64,000 bases of DNA from Isoetes taiwanensis (lineage: Eukaryota > Streptophyta > Lycopodiopsida > Isoetales > Isoetaceae), in contig JAJEKV010000899.1 of the NCBI GenBank assembly GCA_021234155.1, forward strand, positions 1 to 64,000. Reading direction: 5' to 3'. Under the pieces are notes generated by a model. The model ran no database searches. It saw nothing but the letters and a program-made list of their open reading frames with translations, and was not told where the DNA came from. Shown here in pieces: positions 44,060 to 53,869 of this stretch (position 1 is the first letter of the stretch; each line of letters opens with the position of its first letter). The position numbers were made by a program, and so were the translations under genes.

Positions 44060-46010
44060 TGCGGGTTGACACGAGGATGGTTATGATGGGTGCACTTTCG
44101 CTATTAATTCAAGTAATGTCGCATAATTCTGATGTTATTTTCTATTTCGTGCTTCATAAAGATATCATTACCGCATTGACTAATTCTAGTTCTCGTAAGA
44201 TTGATATTTATGTGAAGAATTCAAGCGTGAAAGAAATTAGACCCGAGATTCCACAACAAGGTGACTGGCCTCGCGGGTCTTTATGTCATGGCTTATATAC
44301 AAGCCTTTGTGGATGCCTAGGTGCAGGCTAAGAGCATTGCTTTTTATATAATATTTAATTCTTGAAAACTATTTGTTTTCATTCTTTCAAATTCTTTTCG
44401 ATTGGTTTGATGCGAGTATGTATGCATCCCAGAGACATGTGCTCATTAAGGCTACGATTAATTATAAGAGCCATCTCATCTAAAACAGCACTACTAGCAC
44501 CTCGCAAGAGAAGCATGGTAGTGCTTAACTTCTTTCATAACTCTTTATCAAAATGAGGCCAATTGGTTTTTTTTTCTTATTGGAAATAACACTAAGCCAT
44601 TTGGCTTTATGTAATCTTGATAATGTAATCAATGAATGGTTGCAATCCTAGTGCTCTTGTATGTTAATTATATTTTGCTTCCTTACGTGACTCCTAATAT
44701 TTGAGATCCAAGGTGTTCTCGGGTTACTTTTATAGAACTCGTGAATCAATATTTCCTCTTACAAGCCCATAATTACGAACATGGAGTTTTCTCTTTAGAC
44801 CAACAATGAAAGCAATGCTTCAATATGCCTCCTTTCATTGGGATTTGGCCATATGGTCAACTCTTCCTTAGATATCATAACATCAATTTTGGACAAGCTT
44901 TATGAAGATGGCATCCCAAAATTTAAACATGTTTATGGAAAGAGAGATGTTGGAGACTTTCCTTACACAAATTCAGCTTGGTGTAACCCCTCAAGTAGTA
45001 CCTATGGATAGTATTGTCATTGAATATCCTAAATACAATGGTCTACTGCGGGTGTGTTTGAGTCTAAGCACAAAGCTCTTTTCAACAAAGAAAGTTATGT
45101 TTGTGTGCCACTATGGACACCTTTGATAGAACGCGACAACCATCTTGTCTTTCTTATTTGATTGGTTGGTAGGGTTGAAATATGCACCTGATTTTTACCA
45201 ATTACATAAAGGAGCATAAGTTGGATGACTCTTGGGACATATATGGTGACGTTATCATCAAGACTATAGTGGATGAATACTGGCGAAGATATGAAACGTA
45301 ATAAAGGCCCTATGTACAATGCCTTTGATAAACGGGAATCCACATCAGAACTTTTCTAGATGTGGATTTGCTTTTCATAACTCTTTTTGAGTACTTGTTA
45401 AATTATATCTATTATTAATATTTAAGGTTGAGGAAGTTTTAGATTTAATACTTTATAATTTTTAACTTTTGTTATTGGATTAGAAGTTGAGGAAAATGAA
45501 ATTGAAGAGGAATTTATACATGGAGCGTAGAGGTTGAACCGGAACAAAAGGAACTTGTACATGTACATGGAGCAGAGGTTGAACCAGATGAACCACCATC
45601 TCCTTTAGGGACTGAAGCAGAATATGTTCCAGATGTACCATTCTCTTGTGGCTTAGGGTATGAAGCAAGATTCCCTTAATACCGCCTCGATTATGGGAAC
45701 AGTCGAACAGATCAAGACGTGGGGGCACTGGGGATGAGATGCTAACAATACTTTGGGCAATTCACAAGATCTATGATCCCATCCTTGGGGAAGGATGTCG
45801 GGTTGCCAAGTGTACACGAACCAACTGTCGGAGGGCGGAGGGTTGGAGTGGGCTTCTAATTGCAAGAGAAGTGGCCTCTCACCCACTGACTAGTCCTAAC
45901 ATTATATGGCGCTCCGGAAATCTTAGGAGAATGGATGCAATACCTATGAGATTTGAGCCACCACAGGATGTAATAGTTAGGCATAAAAGAAGTTGATATA
46001 TTCTGTAAAG
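44060..46010 (+). pseudogene. Unrecognised coding-like fragments
   Basis: Three plus-strand pieces have protein-like composition but unknown family. They are 44059-44331, 44880-45130 (with LYEDGIPKFKHVYGKRDVGD in one frame and ERDNHLVFL soon after), and 45739-45996 (with GCRVAKCTRTNCRRAEGW and IPMRFEPPQDVIVRHKRS). They lie downstream of the family 2 core on the same strand, so they could be its C-terminal part or another decayed element. Frame changes and stops are frequent. Confidence 0.25.
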
Positions 46011-46239
46011 TTATCAATAACAAGAAACATGTTTGAAATAAGTTGATGTACTCAATTACAATGTAATATAAATCATGTTACACCAACACTTTTCTCTTTT
46101 GATTACTTCTCTCCAACATATAATCATTCAACATATAATCTATTCAAGCTATTCCAGATCATGTAGCATTTCAGGCAAACTTCCCAGTAGCATCTCATGC
46201 ACATCAGTAGACAATGCATAAGCTGCAGAATCACCCTTC

Positions 46240-47070
46240 ACCTATGATTTACTTTTGGCATTGCAAACTTTGCTCCAATAAACGACTCGGTGTACAAGAA
46301 CTTTTGTCATCCAATAACTTATACTTGTGGTGACAACCAGCAATTTTGATAGTAATAGGCGGATATGATTGCTTTCAATTGTGATGGTGATAATTTTTGT
46401 AATCGTCAATAACATTTTTCCCCGAAAAACAAATTTTGTTTTCTTGCAAAGAAGGATATAGTATGGCACATTTTCTTCATTTTCTGGTGCAAAGAAAAAG
46501 AAGCAAAACATATCACCCAATTGCATTTACTAGATCTTCTAGCTCTTCATTTACATTTGCAAAAGCAAAAGCTTTCCTCATTCTCTACTTCACAATGAGT
46601 ACTTTTATGGGTACTAGCTTCTTTAATTGCCACTTCCCACGTAATGAAATGGACTCACAAGCATCCCATTCAAAGTTAATGCAAGCATTGCAGAAGCAAG
46701 ATAATGGTCTCACCATTACTAAGGTGGGGTCAGTTGGACTTATAGAAGCTATAGCATGCAATTTCTGAATACTAGGAAGAGGTTGCACATCCAATGCATT
46801 GGTTCTATCAATATCTGACTCCTTCACTTCCCAGTATACTCTGTTAACATTAGATTGCTTGCTCCTCAAGACAACACAAGCATCATGTGCACCTCTAATC
46901 TCTGTTCCATTAAGTTACCTTCCAAATATATCTATATGCCTGTTGGACATGTGCCTGTCTCTGCAAAGACCTTCCACCACACAATATTTAGTCACCTTGA
47001 TTAGAGGCTTTTGCTGGAAAGGGTAGCATGGAACTATTTTCAACAAGCTCTCCAGGTCTCTGTAAACCAA
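46240..47070 (-). pseudogene. Family 2 C-terminal region, second copy (minus strand, broken)
   Basis: The minus strand encodes VTKYCVVEGLCRDRHMSN (~46990), RVYWEVKESDIDRTNAL (~46835), LPSIQKLHAIASISP and VRPLSCFCNACINFEWDACE (~46780-46660), then YYILLCKKTKFVF (~46450-46415) and further broken pieces to about 46245. The run 'charged linker, leu-his core, LSCFCxxC, aromatic segment, YYILLC' matches what I recall of the C-terminus of the family whose core carries W(S/F)DGCAAQYK. This is therefore probably a partner copy in opposite orientation. The CxC...C arrangement suggests metal binding. Frameshifts and stops are present. I could not find the core motif on the minus strand upstream, so the copy is 5'-truncated or more decayed there. 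Confidence 0.5.
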
Positions 47071-47280
47071 ACTTGCATTATTGAGAGACAAATGAATTGC
47101 AACTACAACAGAATCTTACTTACTCTCATGTGTTGTCATCTCCAGATCGAGCACTTTCAGATGATGTTTGGCTTCTAGTCCTGCAGAAGTCATCATAAAA
47201 TTGTTCAGATATTACACTTTAAAAGCTTCAACTAACATAATAAATATTCACCTTTTGGTTGAAGTTGTATTTTGCATACA

Positions 47281-47380
47281 CAACCTTGGTCTCCTCAACC
47301 TTGGTCTCCTCTATGTCATCAACCTTAGTGGCCTCAACCTTTGTTTCCTCAACCTTTGTTTCCCTCAACCCTAGTTTCCT
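47281..47380 (-). repeat. 15-bp tandem repeat encoding EETKV
   Basis: CAACCTTGGTCTCCT-type units occur six or seven times with variation. On the minus strand they read as repeated EETKV/EATKV in an open frame (47422-47228). The frame is a plausible low-complexity linker of the minus-strand family 2 copy, just upstream of its C-terminal domain. Confidence 0.65.
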
Positions 47381-47429
47381 CCATGCCACATCATCCTTTT
47401 GGATCTCTTGTACCTCCACCATCTCTTCC

Positions 47430-48860
47430 TCTCCCCTTAATATGGCTACTATCCTCTATCTTTTTCAATGGTTGCCCTGAACAAAGGCCGGCAAGATTCA
47501 CCAATTTCCAACACTTACGCATAAATTAGTCACCAAAGTTAATCAAGATTGTGAATCCTAATTTTAAGTTAATGGTATACTGTTGAATCATCACTCAACG
47601 GCATTTTCATTTCCTTTGAAATGATGGCATTGGCTTAATAGGTTTCCAAATTGGTTTCTCCGAAATTTATATTGTGAAGAAAGACCACGAGGAATCCGGA
47701 ATTTTATCTTGTGAAGAAAAACTTGAAGAACCTACAAAAATGGTGTTTAATAATTGTAGTACACATAAGCAAAAAGAAGATGCAACATACCCGCAGTGAT
47801 TAATCCATCGCCTTATTACGCTTTAACTTTTCAACCTCTCTTTGCATAATCCACAAATGTTCAATCGGTATGCTCGTGGCTATATGGAATTCCAAGTGAC
47901 ATATCAAGCTCATATGACATGAAATTAAATTCCGTGGATTGTAAATTAATCAAATGTGATATTTACTTACATGTATCCGAGGACTTCACTGGTACCTCAA
48001 GTTCTTCCTCAAAAGACTTTACAAGGTTTACAGGTGATGCCCATGTAGAAGTATTTCCCAAATCCTCGACCTTCTCGTCAAGTCCAATACCTTGGAAGAA
48101 AGTGTTGTTGGCTTCTTGTCGTCATCTACAATAGAGAGTAGTAAAAAGACTTGAGGTAAGAAAAGGAATATGCATGATTAACAAGACTACAATATCATAC
48201 CCTTTTCTTGTTTCCTTATGCTACCAAAATCACCATCAGATCGTACCAAACATTGAGTATGTCGGATCATCAACTAAGAAATGTATTCTTAATGTACTCT
48301 ACAAGTATAGTCAATGAAAAAAATTAACCGACAATGTACTCCAATGTATCCATCTGCTAATGTACTCTGATTTATCAAGTAAATGTACGCAATTATAGGG
48401 TTTCGCCTAAAAGCACTTTCATTCTTCTGCAGCTGAAGTTGCAAACAAATGCCATCAGTAGCAGCTAGATGAGAGTTTCTGGCCGAGTCGAGCAGGTAAA
48501 AGTCTGCTTTTTCACTATATCCAAGCTGAGCAAGGGACCGCTCTGCCCTTATGCAGGTGAATGTTCATACAAATTATTGGAGTCGAATTGTTGAAGAATG
48601 GTTGCACATATAGGTTGAAGAATAGGTTTCTCATATTAGGATTCACTAATTTTGAGCTAATGCACTGATGGAATTATCATTGTGTTTACTACGTTTGCCG
48701 GATTTGTTGCCTTTGGTTTTGATCTGCAAGTTCCCCTATTCCTGGTTTTACAGTTGCCTTTGAATTTCGCAGACGGCTGAGGAGATGACTAGGGAGTTGC
48801 AAACATGTGATAGAAGGAGATAGAAGGAGATTCCATCACAACTTGTCTTTGTATATAGTT
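47430..48860. other. Decayed region upstream of the minus-strand family 2 copy
   Basis: On the minus strand a coiled-coil-like piece (IPIEHLWIMQREVEKLKRNK, near 47870-47800) suggests further coding remnant. On the plus strand there is exon-like sequence near 48430-48505 with a TTCTGCAG acceptor and CAG/GTAAAA donor. Neither can be extended into a gene. Confidence 0.3.
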
Positions 48861-49296
48861 TGGCTATCAGAAGCAGATTGAGAGATGTCTTTGTAAACGT
48901 ATTCTATGGTACAGTTGATAAATATTACATGCCTAAACATTGTACACTCTGTGCAAAAATGACAGAAAACTCTGTCGGTTTGTTAAATTTGTTCTTCAAT
49001 CAGCAAATTGTGGTTCTTGTATTGACCCGAGAGTCTCGCGATTGGAAAAGAATAAACAGCATCTGCAAGCGGTAAATCTAATTCGCATGTTGTTTTGTGA
49101 TTATTCATTCCACTTCTTAAGTCTTCAAGTGCGGGCATATTGCTTAGTCCTTTCCCACTTACAGAGTTCTCTTGAAGTTTCAGTTCAGATATGTAGTGGA
49201 GGTGCTTCTGCTATCCTTATGAGAGCCCTCTTGGTATCTGTTGTTGGGCTAGCAATGGCAAAAAAGTGCCATTTCGATGCTTCATTCTCTCCTTAA
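48860..49296 (+). pseudogene. Unrecognised plus-strand coding-like segment
   Basis: Two overlapping frames (48860-49075, 48940-49296) read as protein. The second contains FVKFVLQSANCGSCIDPRVS and then QVRAYCLVLSHLQSSLEVSV. The cysteine-rich piece and the alternation of hydrophobic and polar residues look coding, but no family is recognised, and the overlap points to a frameshift or shadow frame. Confidence 0.2.
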
Positions 49297-49702
49297 TGCT
49301 TCAATGCGGGTCGGATTTTAAGCAGGATAGCAAAGGTGGACCATTTTATATATTTGTTGTTGCTGTCAATAAATGCTAATTCCTATAGTTGTCTAGGCTT
49401 CCATGCTTAGTAGTAAAACATCAAGCAAACACATTCTGATAACAAAATCTGTATCATTTTAAAAATGTTAGGAGGAACATATTGAACCGAGAAGATAAAA
49501 AACACACGAACAAGCAAAGAATATTATATTGTTTATGTTATAAATTGTACAGCAGCCAGATAAACAAGAAAAAATCACCTTCTCAAGGAATGCTTAATTT
49601 TTTCATACAACATAAAGAAGTTTACCGCTCTTTTTTATCCCAATATTGTTTGAGAAAAGGAGATTCCAAGTCTATTTCTATCCATTCACCAGGCTACCAC
49701 AA

Positions 49703-49944
49703 ATTCTTTAAAACTAATTAAAAATATCCCTAGCTCCTAATAAAAAAGCAGAAGCTCTATTCTTTAAAACTAATTAAAAATATCCCTAGCTCTGTGATAA
49801 AAAAGCAGAAGCTCTATTCAGTTCTACAATACGGATACATTGCAAAAAGAATTATTGTGTTATGATAATATGGTTAATGTAAAAGGAAGTGTTGCAAAAA
49901 GAATTATTGTGTTATGATAATATGGTTAATGTAAAAGGAAGTGT
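49703..49944. repeat. Two adjacent near-perfect tandem duplications (56-bp and 52-bp periods)
   Basis: ATTCTTTAAAACTAATTAAA begins at 49703 and 49759, each followed by AAATATCCCTAGCTC and AAAAAAGCAGAAGCTCT. Then TTGCAAAAAGAATTATTGTG begins at 49841 and 49893, each followed by TTATGATAATATGGTTAATG. The second pair is essentially identical, so both duplications are recent. Confidence 0.9.
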
Positions 49945-50222
49945 CGTGTTATGATGAGATGGTGTGTCACTCAAACCTGAGAACATAACATTTTTCTATG
50001 CCATGTCTCTTCATTTAATGTGGAAATTCCACTGACATTCTTCTATGTCATGTGTCCAAAACAAGAGCTTAGTTTGTTCTTTCTCATAAATTTAACACTA
50101 GAATACCAAGTAAAATTTACCCACTTATTAGCCTAGGAAGTTATGAGCCTAGGAATATATGAGACTTCTTAAAGAAGAGTTGATCATATATTGTAACACA
50201 TGTACATGTACAACAAAATTGA

Positions 50223-51105
50223 CCACCATAATTACAAACATGAATGGAAGTGTCGGACAATAAATCACAACAAACATGAACGGAATTGTAAGACGATGGT
50301 TTGCTCACCTTACCAGTTTGGCTCATCGTCAGGGATAGGTTCAATACTCCGTACGTTTTATATGCAATACGTATTATTTGTATGATACGGCGCAAATTTA
50401 TCGATAATAATGAAAAATACTCTGAAAAAAATAATTTCGACATTGGAACATTTTCAGAGATGCGAATTAAATAAACCAGAAGATCTGAAAAGTTTTTCGC
50501 CGCGACGAGAACAGCTGAAAATCGCGGCAGACGCGTTGCTTTAATCGCTTATGCAAAATAGTGATTGGCAGACGCCGCGAAAGGCTTTTTTTCGCGTACA
50601 AATTTGAAATTTGAATTTCGCGATACGCCGTTTTTAACTAAAGCTAAAAGTTTCGTGATAAGCCGCGAAAACGATGAACAAAAGCGTCGACAAAAAAATA
50701 TTTCATGCACGCTTTCACGCGACGCGGGTTTAGAATGTTTCACGATGCGCGAAAAAATTCTACGGCCGAGAGAAAAATACGCGGAAATATGTTTTAAAAC
50801 AATAAAATACATATTTTTTACTTTATAATGTGGGCCAAAATTTTTAATTTCAGATGTACATAACCTATCCCCATATCGTGGCTATGAATCCAGAATAGAA
50901 GCACGGGATAATGGCTTGCTTCACTCCTTACCGCTTGGCCCATAGCTCCGACAATGGATCACCATAACTACAAACATGAAAAGAAGCGTGGGACAAGGGT
51001 TTGATCACTCCCTTACCGCTTTGGCCCATTGTAACTATGAACGAGAATGGAAGCGTGGGAAAATGGTTTGCTCACTTTTTTATCGGTTTGGCCCACAGGT
51101 CTGAT
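50223..51105. repeat. ~75-bp tandem repeat array, interrupted by an insertion
   Basis: Units with ACCATAACTACAAACATGAA, GGAAG(C/T)GTGGGA, GGTTTGCTCAC and TTACCGCTTTGGCCCA recur at about 50223-50331, 50882-50958, 50959-51031 and 51032-51105 with moderate divergence. The array is split by the insert at 50332-50871. Confidence 0.65.
50332..50871. mobile_element. CpG-rich insert with short terminal inverted repeats
   Basis: The insert begins GGGATAGGTT and ends AACCTATCCC, a 10-bp perfect inverted repeat, and it interrupts a tandem array. The flanks (CATCGTCA on the left, CATATCGTGG on the right) share ATCGT, a possible imperfect target duplication. The central ~335 bp (50460-50800) holds about 37 CpG dinucleotides by hand count while staying AT-rich, unlike anything nearby. 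Open frames occur on both strands (50565-50828 plus, 50549-50812 minus), but each mirrors the other and neither resembles a known protein. A small non-autonomous DNA transposon is the simplest reading. Confidence 0.5.
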
Positions 51106-51109
51106 AAAA

Positions 51110-52190
51110 TTCTCTCTTTTTCTTTCCTTTCTTTTTTTAAAAATAGACCATTGTTTTGCAACATACTTATTGATTGTTTGAAACAAAGCTTCATGGATTT
51201 TCTTGAATATATGTATCCCATGTGTGCCTACTCTAATATCTGTAGAGTCATGAACACATATTTCATAATTTATTTGCACACACAATTAATAACATCCAAG
51301 TAAATTTTAAGGTAGCTCTAATTGTATGTGCAAAGTACTTTTAAAGGTACCTATAGATAAAGGTGCAATACACAATGAAAGAATTGTCTAAGGTCACACT
51401 AAATAATGCAATGCCTTCAAAAGGCTTGGTGTACGTCCATAGCCACAACACATCCACATTCATATACAAGCAAGAGAGAGTGACTATATGAGATTGAATA
51501 TACAACGTCAACAACTCATAGACATGGCCACTTGCAATCTAGAGGTTCTCAAAATGATCCATGTATCTAGAAGTCATTGTATGCAAAGTTACAATGGACT
51601 AGAAGTTACTACATGTAGGTTCCCAACGCTTACAAGTTTCCAAATTATAACCAAAGAACGTTGGGTAACCGCTAAGTAACGCCGACAATAATGGTATTCC
51701 TTTTTGCATTGTTAAGATTATTATTTAATTATCCTCCAAAATAGATTCAATGTGTCTATTAATATTCCAATGTCTTTGAGCATGCACAAAATGTTCGAGA
51801 AGTCCAACTTTATTGAAATGTTTATAAAAACGAGGAATAGGTTCAAATATGGTGCCTTTAGAAGTTAGTTAATCCGATATATTGCTCTCATCTAACCTGA
51901 ATCTAGCTACATTGGATCTGAAAGAAAAAAAGATGAAGGTGCAATGTGGAGTATGTGAGAATAATTTGTGAGTATGCTAATTTGTTGTCTTGATGATGCT
52001 GCATTCTACAACTTGCCATGTAAAATTTAATGCTCCCAACGAACTTGTTAGCAAGCATGCACAACCAAGCCTTTTTTATCTACTACATATCGTTACGGAT
52101 GCACCTATGCGCATTTCTACCATAATACCCCCGGCTCTACTTGTTTTATTTTCTATTCTGCCATTCATTTATGTCGAAAATTAATAATGG
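51110..52190. other. AT-rich spacer
   Basis: No gene or repeat is supported in this stretch. Confidence 0.4.
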
Positions 52191-52224
52191 ATCATTTGCC
52201 TTGCACGCGCAGGTGCCAAAAAAC

Positions 52225-52345
52225 ATTCCACGTGTCAAACTTTCAGTGGGCACTCATTCACGCCGGATTCCACGTGACAACCTTTGATTCAAGCACCAAG
52301 AAAATGCAAGGCTGGAGTAGAATCAGCTAAGGTTTATATTATATC
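52225..52345 (+). promoter_or_regulatory. Candidate promoter with two G-boxes and a TATA-like element
   Basis: CCACGTGTC (~52230) and CCACGTGAC (~52271) are G-box/ABRE-type sites about 40 bp apart. TTATATTATATC (~52335) could be the TATA box. A transcript from about 52365 would reach a donor-like GAG/GTAGGC near 52394 and then the coding segment at 52690-53629. In plants such G-box pairs are bound by bZIP or bHLH factors, often under light or abscisic-acid control. The link to the downstream gene is inferred from position. Confidence 0.4.
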
Positions 52346-52690
52346 GAAGCCTTTTCGTTTGGCGAAGTCCGGCGCCTTGGTTGATCGATCTTGAGGTAGG
52401 CCAAAATGATCTCTTCGCCATCACTTAATATACTAGTCGTTTATATGTATTTTTTTCAAACATTTCGATTCTGCAGCTTGGCATTCTGTGCAAGCTTTTT
52501 GTTTTGTTTTGTTTTGTTCTGCAGCCTGACATTGTGCGCAACATTTGTTTTGTGTTTGAGCTGTAGGTTCGCTAACCCTAGACCTTTGATAGCATTTGGC
52601 ATACATGCGTACATATTCCTATACTTATGTGAAAACCGTTAAGAAAATGGCTAATTTTGCTGTGAAGTTTTGAATTTCCATCAATCTTGA

Positions 52691-53629
52691 TGGCCACTGC
52701 AATGAAGAAAAAGAGGGGAGGGACAAGTAGAAGAAGAAGGTGTAACGAAAACTGATTTGACTGGAGAAGAAGGTGTAAACAAAACTGATGAGAAAAACTG
52801 AAGAGTCTGGAGAAGAAGGTGCGAAGAAATCTGAAGAACAAACTGAAGAGACTGGAGAAGAAGATGTAAAGAAAACTGAAGAAGAAGGTGTGAAGAAAAT
52901 TGAAGAGCAAACTGAAGAGACTGACACTGAAGAAGAAGGTGTAAAGCAAACTGAAGAGACTGGAGAAGAGAAAGAAGATGTCAGAAAGTTTTTAACTCCT
53001 GAAACTCGTCTGCGATTGGCATCCCTTTTGTAAGTTTAGATTGTACTTATACAACTCAATGTATTAGCATTTTCTGAATCATGTTTTTGCCTTACATGCT
53101 TAGCTCTATGAAACAGGTGTGCTGAACTGTATAAACTTGGTGTTTTGATAAGAAAGGAAGTTCACCAGATGCTGTAAAAGACTTTTGCATTGCAATGGAA
53201 TTAGTTGCAGCTAATAGGAAAAACAATACCTCGGTAATTGTCTTTAGTTTACTATGTTTTTGTAAGTTGCATCTTCTTTGTCGTCAGCTCACTAAAAAGA
53301 GAATGGCAAAACGTACAAGGATATGACACATTTAGGCCAAACAGATTATTTGCTATTTGTGACGGATATGAATCTGATCATCAGATTGTCAGGATTAATT
53401 CGTTACTATCACTTTCGTTGAGTCTCATTGTGGTCAAGACCGATCCATGCCACTCATCTGACAAAAAAATTCAACAAGTAACTTTCCTTTCTATTTTTGC
53501 AGGAAAGTTTTCGTTTCTGTTTCGCTGCATTGCTTCTAGGCGTATATGTCGACAAAACGAGAAATGAAGATTCATTATTTCGAAGGGAATGCTTGAAGTG
53601 TATCGAGGAAATTACTGAAGGATCGGAAG
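52691..53629 (+). pseudogene. Spliced gene remnant with acidic repeat N-terminus, unrecognised
   Basis: Exon A (about 52691-53029) encodes MATAMKKK, then a repetitive acidic region built on E-E-G-V-K-K-T-E-E/T-G-E-E units, then VRKFLTPETRLRLASL. It ends at a GTAAGT donor (53030). Exon B (53117-53233) follows an ACAG acceptor and continues in phase as LLCAELYKLGVL and KEVHQML, then after a 1-base slip DFCIAMELVAANRKN, to a donor at 53234. Exon D (53503-53629) follows TTTTTGCAG and reads ESFRFCFAALLLGVYVDKTR and RRECLKCIEEITEG, to a donor at 53630. The phases of all three junctions agree, which is strong evidence for a real gene. Slips near 52795 and in exon B break the frame. The helical segments faintly recall MIF4G/ARM-type folds, but I do not name the family. 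Confidence 0.55.
52730..52985 (+). repeat. Acidic coding repeat (GAAGAAGGTGTAAAGAAAACTGA-type)
   Basis: Units of roughly 30-36 bp encode variations of EEGVKKTEEQTEETG. The opposite strand is open through the region only because of the repeat composition. Confidence 0.7.
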
Positions 53630-53869
53630 GTATTAATGCGTGAACTCTATTTTGCATGGTGGAATATTCGTAGTTGGAAAACGCACCTTACCTTTTGCAT
53701 GTTCAATATTCGAAGATGGAGAAGGGTCATCTTGTACTAGTACTACTAGTACCACTGGAGGAGAGTCAACTACAACTAGTGTCAGTGGATCTCCTAGTAA
53801 CACTGAGTCAACTTCTTAATCAAATGTACAAAGGTAATATTGCTAATGATTTGCCTTCTTAGTATACAA

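Noticed and set aside
44900-45130. Resemblance of the YEDGIPKF...DVGDFP segment to FCP1-type phosphatases
   Set aside because: The diagnostic DxDxT motif and the later conserved DDSP block are absent; the resemblance is limited to general composition.
52578-52949. Minus-strand Phe/Ser-rich open frames
   Set aside because: These are shadows of the plus-strand acidic GAAGAA repeat, which is continuous with spliced exons.
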